Shown here: piece after piece, positions 24,039-33,084 of the stretch
Position numbering within the stretch: position 1 is the stretch's first letter
Layout: the number at the start of each line of letters is the position of its first letter
Source: Paenibacillus_V sp046244365
GTDB taxonomy: Bacteria; Bacillota; Bacilli; Paenibacillales; NBRC-103111
NCBI RefSeq assembly: GCF_046244365.1
Contig: NZ_CP176395.1
Location: forward strand, 6,262,001 to 6,326,000
DNA: 64,000 nucleotides
Direction: 5' to 3'
Program-made: the position numbers and the translations under genes
The notes under the pieces: generated by a model
Seen by the model: only the letters and a program-made list of their open reading frames with translations
Told to the model about the DNA's origin: nothing
Databases searched by the model: none

Positions 24039-27000
24039 TTACGCTTTTTTGGCGCCGATGGCGATCCAGGTAAACACGCCCTTTACGGCTGCTCCCGCTT
24101 TGGCGCGGACGACCTCGATCACCGCTTCCGTTTGCCTTCTCGTCTTCAGCGACGTGTAGCAGGCGGCGTCGCTCGACATGGCGACGATGGCGTATTGATC
24201 GTTTGCGAACGGTTGGTCAAACGATACCGTTATGACGGCGTTGTCGGCCTCCTCCGCCAAGACGAACGGCGCCATCCCGAACTGCTGAAGCGATCCCGCT
24301 TGCGCTGCCGTGCTTTGCACCGGCGCGAAGGCGAGCTGCTTCACGGTAATGCTGCCTGCCGCCAGATGCTCGGCGCTTACGGATGCTGGAGCGATTTTGT
24401 CGCCGGTTACCGCACGAGCGGCGATTTTATCGGTCGTCACCGCCAGGTCGCGCAGTTTATCGGTTGTAACCGCGGTGTCTTCGATATGCGTCTCGATGAT
24501 GGCCTGCGACGAAATATGCTCCGCAAATATCGAATCGTTGGCGATATGCTCGCCGCGAACGGACTCGAGCGCCAGCTTCTCCGAGGTGACCGACTCGTTC
24601 GCAAGCTGATCCGTGCCGACTGCGCCGGGCTGGAGCAGTTCCCCGCCGATGCTCTGCTCGACCAGATGCTCGGGCAGAACCGAGCCGGCCGACAAATGCT
24701 GGCTTTGTACGGCTCCGCATGCGATATGCTCGCTATCGACCGCGTTCTCCTCGATATGGCCGGAAGCGATGCTTGCCGCCGCCAGCTTGTCGCCGGTTAC
24801 CGCGCCGTCCGCCAGCTTTCCTTCGCTAACCGCGCCGTCCTGCAGCAGCCCTTCGACGATCGCGCCTTCTTGCAGGTGTTCGCTGCCGATCGACTGCGGT
24901 GCGATGTGCTCCGCGAATATCGACTCGTTGGCGATATGCTCGCCCCGCACCGCTGCCAGCGCCAGCTTGTCGCCGGTTACCGCTTCGCTTGCCAGTTGAT
25001 CCGTACCGACGGCGCCCGCCTGCAGCAGGTCTCCGCCGATGCTCTGCTCCGGCAGAAGATCCGGGATAAGCGCGCCGACCGCAAAATGATGCGTCTGGAT
25101 CGATGCGGCGGCAATCTGCGTGCTGCCGATCGCGCCGTCCGCGACATGCTTGCTCGCGATGCTGCCGACCGCCAGCTTCTCGGAGGTTACGGCACCCGGC
25201 GTCAGCTTGCTCGGAGATACCGCTCCGTCCTGCAGAAGCGCTTCGCCGATCGCGCCTTCGCCGATATGCGCCGCTTCGATAACTTGGTTGCCGATTTGCT
25301 TGGCTCCGATCGTGCCGCTTTCCAGATGCTCCCCGCGTATCGCCGCCATGGCGATCTTGTCGCCGGTCACCGCGCCGTCCGCGATAAGCTCGGAAGCGAC
25401 CGATCCCAGCTGCAGCAAATCGCCCGAAAGGCTGCGTTCGGCGAACATGTCTCCGTTAAAACCGCTGTCTGCAAAATGATGCATGGAGATGGAACCGGAC
25501 GCGATATGCTCCCCATGGACCGATTTCGGCTGCAAATGCCGCGTTTCCACGGCTCCCGCCGCGAGCTTCTCGCTCGTTACGGCGCTCGCTCCGAGCTTCG
25601 CTTCGGTAATGCTTCCCGCAGCAAGCTGCGCCTCGCCCACGGCCCGTTCCCGTATATGCTCGGTGCCGACGGCCTGTGCCCGAATATGGCCGGAGGCGAT
25701 CGTCTCTTCGCCAATATGCTCGCTTTGGACGGCGGACTTGCCGATGTGGCGGCTTGCGACGGAGGCCCCGCTCAAATGAGCGCCATGCACCGCGTTTTCC
25801 TGCAGCTGCTCGGCCCCGATCGTCTTCGCCGCAAGATGAACCGTCTTGATCGCACCCGCCGCGATATGATCCCCGCGTACGGCATCCCGATCGATCTTGT
25901 TGCCTGTGACCGAGCCGTATGCAAGCTGTGCGCTTCCGACCGCCCCTTCCTTCAGCAGTTCCCCGCCGATGCTTTGCGATGCGAGATGCTCGGTATGAAC
26001 GGACCCCGGCGCAAGATGAACCCCAAGCACGGCGCCTCCGGCGATATGGAGGCTGGATATCGCGCCTTCGCTCACATGCAGGCTGGAAATCGAACCGGCT
26101 GCAAGCTTGTCGGTTGTCACCGATGCGGCTGCAAGCTTCCGGGCGGACACGGCGCCGTCCTTCAGCGCCGCTTCGTCTACGGCTTCTTCGCGGATATGCG
26201 CGGTTTCTACCGCTTGGGCACGAATATTTTCGGTGCCGATCGTTTGCGCGGCGATATGTTCGCCCCTGACGGACCTTCCTGCGATTTTCGCGGACGTCAC
26301 CGCGCCGTCAGCCAATTGCGGTTCGCCGACCGCTTCCGGCTGCAGCTTCTCGCCCCCGATGCTCTGGTCGGCGATGCGTTCCCCGGTAATGCTTCGTTTA
26401 GCCAGATGGGTGTCCTGAATCGTCTCGGCCGCGATATGAGCGCCATCCACGGCGCCTTCTGCGAGATGCCTGCTTTCTACCGAAGCGGATGCAAGCTTCT
26501 CCGACGTTACGGCTTGCGAGACGATCTTCGTTTCGGTCACGCTACCTGCCGCCAGCAAGGGGGCGATGATCGAGTTTTCACGAATATGATGAGTGCCGAC
26601 CGATTGCATGCGGATATGTCCGTACGCGATGGATTCGTTCGTAATATGCTTGCTCTTAACGGCTCCGAAGGCCAGTTTCTCGCCTGTGATCGCCCCGTCC
26701 GCGATGTGCTGGTTTTCGACTGCATCCGGACGAAGCAGATCGCTGCCGATGCTTTGACCCGCGATATGCTCGCTCAGCACGGCTTCTTTGGCGAGATGGC
26801 GGCTATCGACGCTGCCCGTCTGCAGATGCAAGCCGTGCAGCGCACCATCCTGAATATGATCGGCGCCGACCGATTTGGCGGCCAGATGGGCAAACTCGAC
26901 CGCGCCCTCGTCAATATGGCCGCTTTGGATCGATTTCGGGGCGATATTAACCGAGTTGACCGCACCCTCGGCAAGCTGCTCGTTGCCGATCGCGCCCGGC

Positions 27001-30000
27001 TGCATCAGATCGCCGCCGATGCTGTGCTCTTGCACGTTCTCAAGCGTAAATACGGCTTTATCGAGATGCTGCTGGCAGATGGCGCCAGGCTGAATGTGAT
27101 GGCTGTGAATGATATGATTTTGCAGATGCTCGTCGGTTACGGACTTCGATCCCAAATGAATCGTACCGATTGATTTGGGCGCAATATGATCGCTTCTAAC
27201 CGATTCCGCCGCCAATTTCGCATCCGTAACAACCCCGTCGTTCAGCTGTTCGGTCGACACTTGCAGATTGACGATCATCGAGGCGTCGAGACTAAACGTA
27301 TCGGATAAATGATCTTCGCTCAGCGTGTTGTTCTCGATATGCTTGCCGGTTATCGTACCGTACTGAAGATGCCGTCCTTGAATGACTTCATGCCGGATAT
27401 GCTTGCCTTCGATAATCTCCGTTTCCAGCTTATCGTTCGTTATGGAATAAGAAGCAAGCTTGCTACTTGTCACCGCTTGATCCTTGAGCAGCTGCGTCGT
27501 TATGGCCTGCTCGCGCAAATGCTCGGTCGTGACCGATTGAAGCGCAAGATGCTCCGACTGAATCGCCTGCTTCGCCAGATGGTTGGGTCGAACGGCTTCC
27601 TGCGCAAGCTTCTGGCTGTTCACGGCGCCGTCCGCCAGATGGTCGGTGCGGACGGACAATCCCTTCAGCTTGTTGCCGCTGACGGCATTGTCGCCGATCT
27701 TATCTTCCGAAACCGCGGCATTGTCAAGGTGAAACGATTTGATAACGCCGGACGGCATATGATAGCCGCGGATCGCCTCCGTTAAAATGTGCTTGCCGTC
27801 GATCGAATCCGTCTTCAGCTTGTCGCCGCCGATAGTGCCCATTGCGATTTTCTCGCCGGTTACGGCTCCGTCCTTAAGGAGCGGCGTAGTGATGGCCTGC
27901 TCGGCGAGATGGACGGTCTTAACGACCTGATCGGTCAAGTGCCGGGATTCGATCGTGCCCGTTTCGATACTGGCCGAGGTCACGGCCCCCTGCGTCAAAT
28001 GCTGGGGTCTGATCGATTCGTCGGCAATTTTCCCATGGGTGACGGAAGCGTCGGCCAGCTTCTCCTCGGTAACCGCATCGTCCTGCAGCTTGACAGTCGA
28101 GATCGTATGATCCTCGAGCTTTTCCTCCGTAACCGAGTGATCGATCAGATGCTGCGAACCGACGATACCGTCGCCCAGATGCAGGCTGAGAATCGCGCCC
28201 GTTGCTATTTTCACGGACGAGACCGATCCGTCCCGGATCACCCGGCTTGTAACCGCCTCGCTCTGCAAGTGCTCGGAACGAACGGACAGCTCGTGGATAT
28301 GATGCGCTTGAACGGAATCGGGGGAAAGCTTGGCGGCCGTTACCGCATGGTTGCGGATATGTTCGGCTCCGACCGTATCGTTACGGATATGTTCGGCGTT
28401 GATGATGTCGGGGCGCAAATGGTAGCCCATGATCGTGCCGCTGTCAATTTTGCTTTCCGTTACGGCGCCGTCGCGCAGTTTATCCGTCGTTACGGCTCCA
28501 TCGGTCAGCTTTGCGGAGCTGACGATATAGTTGGCCAAATTGTTCGCTTGAATCGCGCCGCTTTTGATCTTTTCGTGCGTGATAGTCTGATCCTGTATCA
28601 GATCGGTCGTAATCGATTGACCGTGAAGATGCTTCGTCTGAATGGAGCCGTCGGCGATTTTGATCGCATCGATCGTCTTATCTGCAAGCTTCTCCGACGT
28701 AATGCTGTTATCCATCAGCTTCTCGCCGGAAATCGAACGGTCTCGCAGCTTCTCGCCCGTGATGGCGCCATTGGCCACATGCTGTTCTTCGATGGCATGC
28801 GGAGCGATCTTGCTCGTTGTCACGGAGCGCGTTCTCAGTTTTGTCGAATCCACTGCGAAATCGCTTAAGCTGTCCGTCCCGATGCTGCCGGGCTTGATTT
28901 TGCTCCCGTCAATGGCATGGTTAGCAATCTTCTCCGTTGTAATGCCTTCATCGACGATATCATCCGTATAAATAATCGGCGAACCGCCCGATTCTTCTTT
29001 GCGCGCATTGACGATTTCGACGGTTTCCATCCAAACTTCCTTCGTAGGCTCCTTTTCTTGCTGCAAAGTTTCCAGTTTCTTGACCGTAAAGTGAGGCGGC
29101 TTGATGACCGGCTTCACTTTGCTCTGCACGGTTTGCCATTGGTGGAGGCTAACAAGCTCTTCGCTGCGCGAAGCTTCCCGGTTCTGGAGATGATGTTGCG
29201 CAAGTGAACTTTCCGGGCCTTTGTAGACAGCAATTTCCTCTTTGCCTGTTTCCCTGTCGCGTTCCTCATCGGTAGCTTTCTCGCTGCCCGCAGAATCGTT
29301 CACCCGTTCCGTGCGTTCCTCGCTCTCCGGACGGAGAGCCTGCACTAAGGCGCCAGCCGCTTCCGCTTCGACTGCCTTATTCTTGCCGATGGCGGACGTC
29401 TCTTCAGCCGGCTCCTGCTTCTCCTGCTTCTCCTGCTTCTCCTGCTGCTCCTGCAGTTTCTGCTGCTCCAGTTTGCGCTGCTGCGACAACCGGTGCTGCA
29501 ATTCCTGCCTCTCCGCAAGCTCCTGGCGATCCCGTTCCAGCTTTTCGCGCTTGCGCTGAAGCTCCAGCCTCTGCTGCTGTTCCTGCTTGGCGGCGATTTC
29601 TTTCCGCTCTTGCTCCAGCCGCTCCCGCTCCTGCCGGTCCTTCTCTTTCCTTTCCGCTTCCTGGCGTTCCCGCTCCAGTCTTTCCTGGCGTTCGATCCTA
29701 CTTTGCCGTTCGGCCTTTTCCTGCCGTTCAAGCCGCTCTTGCCTTTCGAGCCTTTCCTGCTTCAGCTGTCTTTCTTGTCTCTCCTGTCTTTCTTGCCTCT
29801 CCTGTCTTTCTTGCCTCTCCTGTCTTTCCGCATGCTCCGAGCTTGCCGTACCCGTGTCCTCGCCGACCGCGCCGGCTGCTTGTTTGTTTTTGTTGTCGGT
29901 CTTTACATCGTCAATCCAGCTTAGCTCCATCGTGTTGTATGCGTTGTAAACAATGCCGCGAGCCCCGCGTTTGTTTGACCCAGGAGAGGACTTCTTTTTT

Positions 30001-30005
30001 TTCAT
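24039..30005 (-). CDS. Giant decapeptide-repeat surface fibre protein with ERQ-rich helix (WIAG-tail type)
   Basis: 1988 residues from ATG 30005, with AAAGGAG seven bases before it; a 39-residue upstream extension of the frame lacks a ribosome site. Residues 1-55 are basic (MKKKKSSPGSNKRGARGIVY). About 60-220 is an almost pure ERQ/QEK charged helix. About 350-1893 is a run of decapeptides of the form GAVTGEKLAD, with hydrophobic residues at positions 3 and 8. I count room for about 154 units without indels. The last 90 residues are a compact beta-type domain ending FTWIAIGAKKA, like proteins annotated as WIAG-tail. There is no signal peptide or LPxTG, consistent with mother-cell deposition on a spore. 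The five-residue spacing of hydrophobics suggests a beta-solenoid stalk. The codons GCG/GAG/CTG recur so regularly that long antisense frames appear by chance. Confidence 0.85.
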   Translation of the reverse strand: MKKKKSSPGSNKRGARGIVYNAYNTMELSWIDDVKTDNKNKQAAGAVGEDTGTASSEHAERQERQERQERQERQERQERQLKQERLERQERLERQEKAERQSRIERQERLERERQEAERKEKDRQERERLEQERKEIAAKQEQQQRLELQRKREKLERDRQELAERQELQHRLSQQRKLEQQKLQEQQEKQEKQEKQEPAEETSAIGKNKAVEAEAAGALVQALRPESEERTERVNDSAGSEKATDEERDRETGKEEIAVYKGPESSLAQHHLQNREASRSEELVSLHQWQTVQSKVKPVIKPPHFTVKKLETLQQEKEPTKEVWMETVEIVNARKEESGGSPIIYTDDIVDEGITTEKIANHAIDGSKIKPGSIGTDSLSDFAVDSTKLRTRSVTTSKIAPHAIEEQHVANGAITGEKLRDRSISGEKLMDNSITSEKLADKTIDAIKIADGSIQTKHLHGQSITTDLIQDQTITHEKIKSGAIQANNLANYIVSSAKLTDGAVTTDKLRDGAVTESKIDSGTIMGYHLRPDIINAEHIRNDTVGAEHIRNHAVTAAKLSPDSVQAHHIHELSVRSEHLQSEAVTSRVIRDGSVSSVKIATGAILSLHLGDGIVGSQHLIDHSVTEEKLEDHTISTVKLQDDAVTEEKLADASVTHGKIADESIRPQHLTQGAVTSASIETGTIESRHLTDQVVKTVHLAEQAITTPLLKDGAVTGEKIAMGTIGGDKLKTDSIDGKHILTEAIRGYHMPSGVIKSFHLDNAAVSEDKIGDNAVSGNKLKGLSVRTDHLADGAVNSQKLAQEAVRPNHLAKQAIQSEHLALQSVTTEHLREQAITTQLLKDQAVTSSKLASYSITNDKLETEIIEGKHIRHEVIQGRHLQYGTITGKHIENNTLSEDHLSDTFSLDASMIVNLQVSTEQLNDGVVTDAKLAAESVRSDHIAPKSIGTIHLGSKSVTDEHLQNHIIHSHHIQPGAICQQHLDKAVFTLENVQEHSIGGDLMQPGAIGNEQLAEGAVNSVNIAPKSIQSGHIDEGAVEFAHLAAKSVGADHIQDGALHGLHLQTGSVDSRHLAKEAVLSEHIAGQSIGSDLLRPDAVENQHIADGAITGEKLAFGAVKSKHITNESIAYGHIRMQSVGTHHIRENSIIAPLLAAGSVTETKIVSQAVTSEKLASASVESRHLAEGAVDGAHIAAETIQDTHLAKRSITGERIADQSIGGEKLQPEAVGEPQLADGAVTSAKIAGRSVRGEHIAAQTIGTENIRAQAVETAHIREEAVDEAALKDGAVSARKLAAASVTTDKLAAGSISSLHVSEGAISSLHIAGGAVLGVHLAPGSVHTEHLASQSIGGELLKEGAVGSAQLAYGSVTGNKIDRDAVRGDHIAAGAIKTVHLAAKTIGAEQLQENAVHGAHLSGASVASRHIGKSAVQSEHIGEETIASGHIRAQAVGTEHIRERAVGEAQLAAGSITEAKLGASAVTSEKLAAGAVETRHLQPKSVHGEHIASGSISMHHFADSGFNGDMFAERSLSGDLLQLGSVASELIADGAVTGDKIAMAAIRGEHLESGTIGAKQIGNQVIEAAHIGEGAIGEALLQDGAVSPSKLTPGAVTSEKLAVGSIASKHVADGAIGSTQIAAASIQTHHFAVGALIPDLLPEQSIGGDLLQAGAVGTDQLASEAVTGDKLALAAVRGEHIANESIFAEHIAPQSIGSEHLQEGAIVEGLLQDGAVSEGKLADGAVTGDKLAAASIASGHIEENAVDSEHIACGAVQSQHLSAGSVLPEHLVEQSIGGELLQPGAVGTDQLANESVTSEKLALESVRGEHIANDSIFAEHISSQAIIETHIEDTAVTTDKLRDLAVTTDKIAARAVTGDKIAPASVSAEHLAAGSITVKQLAFAPVQSTAAQAGSLQQFGMAPFVLAEEADNAVITVSFDQPFANDQYAIVAMSSDAACYTSLKTRRQTEAVIEVVRAKAGAAVKGVFTWIAIGAKKA
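29767..29829 (-). repeat. 18-bp tandem repeat encoding ERQERQ
   Basis: Three and a half copies of tgtctttcttgcctctcc, the first with one change, lie inside the charged-helix part of the giant protein. Copy number could vary by slippage without shifting the frame (6 residues per unit). Confidence 0.8.
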
Positions 30006-30179
30006 GAGGATGCTCCTTTCTGACTTATCGTCCATGTTCAACGTTACCCTTTCAACCGAGTTGGACCGGAAGCCTGCAGCGGCTTCGTCATGCTCTGCCT
30101 GGAAGCCGCTCTCGAAATACATTTTCTCTGAACGGGGACAAAGGGGGGTTTGAACACTTCTGTTGTACTTGGTCTTTTG

Positions 30180-30208
30180 TATCGTATGCTCCTACACCGC
30201 CCATGGTC
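30180..30208 (-). promoter_or_regulatory. Candidate sigma-K promoter of the giant repeat protein
   Basis: The minus-strand reading gives GACC (30205-30208), 16 bases, CATACGATA (30180-30188). The -10 is a perfect CATAnnnTA and the AC of the -35 is placed exactly. It is the best sigma-K-like site in the window. The predicted transcript starts about 165 bases before the ATG at 30005. Apart from this site and the terminator at 30302-30344, the 358-base gap shows nothing. Confidence 0.55.
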
Positions 30209-30301
30209 ACTTACCCGGGAAATTTTGAAGCTCGCCTTCGGAATCGGATGTATCGTATCGTGATGCCGCATTAACGTTCGCCGACCGTTCCGCCGCAAAA
30301 T

Positions 30302-30344
30302 AAAAAAAGAACGATCCGCTCCGCGTAAGCGCGAGCAGTCGTTC
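30302..30344 (-). terminator. Terminator of the CotSA-like glycosyltransferase gene
   Basis: In the minus-strand reading GAACGACTGCTCGCG pairs imperfectly with CGCGGAGCGGATCGTTC and is followed by TTTTTTTATTTT. It lies 20-60 bases after the stop at 30364. Confidence 0.75.
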
Positions 30345-30363
30345 ATTCGGATGTTATGCCGGG

Positions 30364-31551
30364 TTATAGGCACGGTCCGTCCGGGTCAGCAAGCGATCCC
30401 TTTTGTTCGCAGAAATGAGCCATCCAGCGGTTCGCCGTATGTCTCCATGTGAACGTCGACTCTACCCGGCGTATGGCTTCCTCTCCCATTTTTTGCTGCA
30501 GGTCGTCATTGCCGATTACATTGACGATCCGCTCGGCCAGCTGCTCCTGCAATCGATCAAGTTCGACTAGATAACCGGTGCTCTCGTGCTCGATGATCTC
30601 TATCATGCCTCCGGCGCGAGTGGCAATTACCGGTACGCCCGACGCCATTGCCTCTACATTGACCAGCCCGAACGCTTCGCGCTGCGAAGACGGTACTACG
30701 GCCACATCCGCAATACGGAACCAATCCGAAATCTGATTGTAAGGCACATAGGGCACAAATCGGACGTGCTGCGGCATTTTACTTCCCATCCGGTGAAGCT
30801 GTCTTACGTAGTTCGTCGTTCTTCGCGATCCGTAGAAGGCCCCGCCAACGATGAGCAGCATGGCGTCCGGCTCCTGCTTCACGATATCCGGCATCGCCTG
30901 CAGAAGGTGGTGAATCCCTTTCGTTTTGATCAGGCGTCCGACGTACAAGATGATTTTGCGGTTCTGCAAACCGTGTTTGGCCAGCATGTCTTCCCGAAAC
31001 AGCTTCCCTTCCTCCGACCAACGCGACACGAACTGCTCCCGGTTCACCCCTAAATAATTCACCCTAAGCTTGCTCCGAATGGCGGGAAAACGCTGTGCCA
31101 TCCTTTCGAGCAAAAAATGGCTGTTAACCAGAATACGGTCGGTATGACGGAAGCACGAAGCAAGCTCCCTCTGCCCGATATGCGGCTTATTGACGAAATT
31201 GAGGGAGTGCAAAAAAAGCCAAACCGGCGTCCGAGGATGCCTTCTTTTGAGAAAACGGGCGTGCCGCGGGCGGTTATCGACTTGGATCAAATCGTAGCGC
31301 TGCTTGCGGATGCGATTGTTCACTGCTTGAATATACCCTTTGCGCCTGCGCCCGGTTACTCGCAAATACGTGACCCCTTCGTTGACTTCGCTCGCGGCAT
31401 AGCCCGGTGCGCGTATTCCATAAACATGACAGTCCGCCTGTTCCTGCAATAAGCGCGTCACTTCGTACACCACTCGCTCTACCGAGCTGCTGCGCGTAGA
31501 CGGCACGGCAAAGGAGCCAGGGGTAACAACGGCTATTCGCGGTCTGTTCAT
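30364..31551 (-). CDS. GT4 glycosyltransferase, CotSA-like
   Basis: 395 residues from ATG 31551, eight bases after AGAGAGGTGG; a GTG four codons earlier is in frame but overlaps the ribosome site. The N-terminus RIAVVTPGSFAVPSTRSSSV and VERVVYEVT is a GT-B acceptor domain similar in layout to the spore coat protein CotSA. ILYVGRLIKTKGIHHLLQA is the donor-site strand. SSQREAFGLVNVEAMASGVPVIATRAGGM carries the paired glutamates of GT4. It is a single-gene transcript with its own terminator, divergent from the YheC/D gene. Both neighbours point to spore coat glycosylation. Confidence 0.82.
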   Translation of the reverse strand: MNRPRIAVVTPGSFAVPSTRSSSVERVVYEVTRLLQEQADCHVYGIRAPGYAASEVNEGVTYLRVTGRRRKGYIQAVNNRIRKQRYDLIQVDNRPRHARFLKRRHPRTPVWLFLHSLNFVNKPHIGQRELASCFRHTDRILVNSHFLLERMAQRFPAIRSKLRVNYLGVNREQFVSRWSEEGKLFREDMLAKHGLQNRKIILYVGRLIKTKGIHHLLQAMPDIVKQEPDAMLLIVGGAFYGSRRTTNYVRQLHRMGSKMPQHVRFVPYVPYNQISDWFRIADVAVVPSSQREAFGLVNVEAMASGVPVIATRAGGMIEIIEHESTGYLVELDRLQEQLAERIVNVIGNDDLQQKMGEEAIRRVESTFTWRHTANRWMAHFCEQKGSLADPDGPCL

Positions 31552-31637
31552 CGCTTGAACCACCTCTCTGACCCAAGATAAACGACTGACGGCGCCTTGT
31601 GGAGCCGTGCGGTTGCCGAGATATCGAACGATTGGCG

Positions 31638-31666
31638 AAGGCTATGCTTTCCGGATTGAGAACGTA
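31638..31666 (-). promoter_or_regulatory. Candidate sigma-K promoter of the CotSA-like gene
   Basis: The minus-strand reading gives TACG (31663-31666), 16 bases, CATAGCCTT (31638-31646). The -35 and spacing are identical to those of the propeller operon site. The final A of CATAnnnTA is T. It is 87 bases before the start codon. The same 321-base divergent gap has a 6-bp inverted repeat ctgtat-tgt-atacag at 31710-31724 of unknown meaning. Confidence 0.4.
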
Positions 31667-31794
31667 CATGCAGTCACGGCGAACATGGCCTAGCCTCTTG
31701 CTTGTGTTACTGTATTGTATACAGCGGGTCCCATTTGTTGAGAAAAATGGTTGATGGCACAATGCGCCCGTCCACTCCTGCTGCGGGATAGAAA

Positions 31795-31803
31795 CATACA
31801 TTA
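31795..31803 (+). promoter_or_regulatory. Sporulation-type -10 box upstream of the YheC/D gene
   Basis: CATACATTA fits both the sigma-K (CATAnnnTA) and sigma-E (CATACAHT) -10 patterns. No convincing -35 lies at the proper distance, so it is a weak call. The start codon is 70 bases downstream. Confidence 0.3.
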
Positions 31804-31872
31804 CATCAAAAAGCTGTCCACGAATATTGCCGCGCCGCACGGAAGCATAACCATTTATCGGGAGGTAACGGA

Positions 31873-32994
31873 ATGAAACAGTCTTACGTTGGCATCATGC
31901 TCAACGACTCGCTGTACCGAAGGCTTCCATCGGGGAGAACGGGGCATGAAGCCCCGGTCTTGTATGAGCATGCAGCCGAGCAGTTCGGGCTCGTCCCCTG
32001 CTACTTTCGGCTGACCGACATTTCGTTCCGCAAGAGGATGATGCGGGCATTCGTACGCAGAGGCGGGCGTTACCGAAAAGAAACGGTGGAATTGCCTCAA
32101 GTCATTCATAACCGGGCGATCTTCTTCGACCGCCGTTCGCAGCACAAGGTCGCCATGCTCACGCAATCCGGCATGATGCTCTTTAACGGATGGAACCGGT
32201 ACGGAAAACTGACCGTACACCGCTGGCTCGCTCAAGACGAATCGCTGCTGCCTCATTTACCGGAATCGCGCCATGCTACAAGCAGTGAAATTCGGCACAT
32301 GCTTACTGCATACGATTCCCTTATTCTAAAGCCCGACAACGGCAGCGTCGGCATCGGCGTCATGAAATTGGAGAAAATCAAACCGGACGTCTGGGAGCTC
32401 CTGATGCCCCTCGGACGCTTCGGCAGAAGACATGCGAGATATTTGTTTCGCGAGACGATTCCCCGCCGTCTCGCCGCCAGACTGCGCGGCAAACGGCATC
32501 TCGTGCAGGAGCGCATTCCCCTTGCGCTGCATGACGGCCGCCCCTTCGACTTGCGCGTGTCCGTTCAGCGCGACGAGAGCGGCGGATGGCAGATTACCGG
32601 TATCATCGGCAAAGTTGCCCGTAAAGGCTCCTATATTACCAACGTAGCGCAAGGGGGGAAAGTCATGACTCTCGATAAGCTGCTGGAATCGTATCCGCAA
32701 CTGAATGCGGCGAAAGTGAAGGCGGATATCGAGGATCTTGCGCTTCGCGTAGCCAAACAATTAAGTTTCCGCCTTCCTCTTGCCGCCGATCTCGGTCTCG
32801 ACATCGGCTTGACCGAATCCGGTTTCCCGATGGTGATCGAATGCAACGGTCGCGATCAGCGTTACAGCTTTCGCGAAGGGGGCATGCTCGAGGAGTGGAA
32901 GGCGACCTACCGGAATCCGATCGGCTTTGCCCGATTTTTGCTGGATAACGCCGAGAAGGAAGCCGAAGAGCCGGGTACCGATAGTCGGACGTGA
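31873..32994 (+). CDS. YheC/YheD-family endospore coat-associated ATP-grasp protein
   Basis: 373 residues from ATG 31873 with GGGAGG eight bases upstream. MKQSYVGIMLNDSLYRRL is the family's N-terminal domain. From about residue 140 an ATP-grasp fold follows: SLILKPDNGSVGIGVMKL (lysine and glycine-rich loop), LVQERIPLALHDGRPFDLRVSVQ (ATP-binding and Asp/Arg), VIECNGRDQRYSF (C-terminal metal site, N in place of the usual second acid). Members are coat-associated in Bacillus and may ligate an amino acid or peptide to a spore component. The reaction is not established. It is monocistronic, ended by the hairpin at 33024-33066. Confidence 0.85.
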   Translation: MKQSYVGIMLNDSLYRRLPSGRTGHEAPVLYEHAAEQFGLVPCYFRLTDISFRKRMMRAFVRRGGRYRKETVELPQVIHNRAIFFDRRSQHKVAMLTQSGMMLFNGWNRYGKLTVHRWLAQDESLLPHLPESRHATSSEIRHMLTAYDSLILKPDNGSVGIGVMKLEKIKPDVWELLMPLGRFGRRHARYLFRETIPRRLAARLRGKRHLVQERIPLALHDGRPFDLRVSVQRDESGGWQITGIIGKVARKGSYITNVAQGGKVMTLDKLLESYPQLNAAKVKADIEDLALRVAKQLSFRLPLAADLGLDIGLTESGFPMVIECNGRDQRYSFREGGMLEEWKATYRNPIGFARFLLDNAEKEAEEPGTDSRT

Positions 32995-33023
32995 TTCTAG
33001 GAGGAGGAAGCGCAGAAACGGCA

Positions 33024-33066
33024 AAAAAGCACGCCGCCGGCGGCAATGCGCTGCGGAGTGCTTTTT
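33024..33066. terminator. Bidirectional terminator between YheC/D and PP2C genes
   Basis: aaaaagcac (33024-33032) pairs with gtgcttttt (33058-33066), continued by ccgc/gcgg after one mismatch. The A- and T-rich flanks suit both converging genes. Confidence 0.8.
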
Positions 33067-33084
33067 CCTATTCATCCCGATGAA

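Noticed and set aside
24021..27173. A 1050-codon open frame on the plus strand
   Set aside because: It is antisense to the decapeptide gene. Codon repetition keeps the opposite frame open, there is no ribosome site, and the translation is a low-complexity mirror of the repeats.
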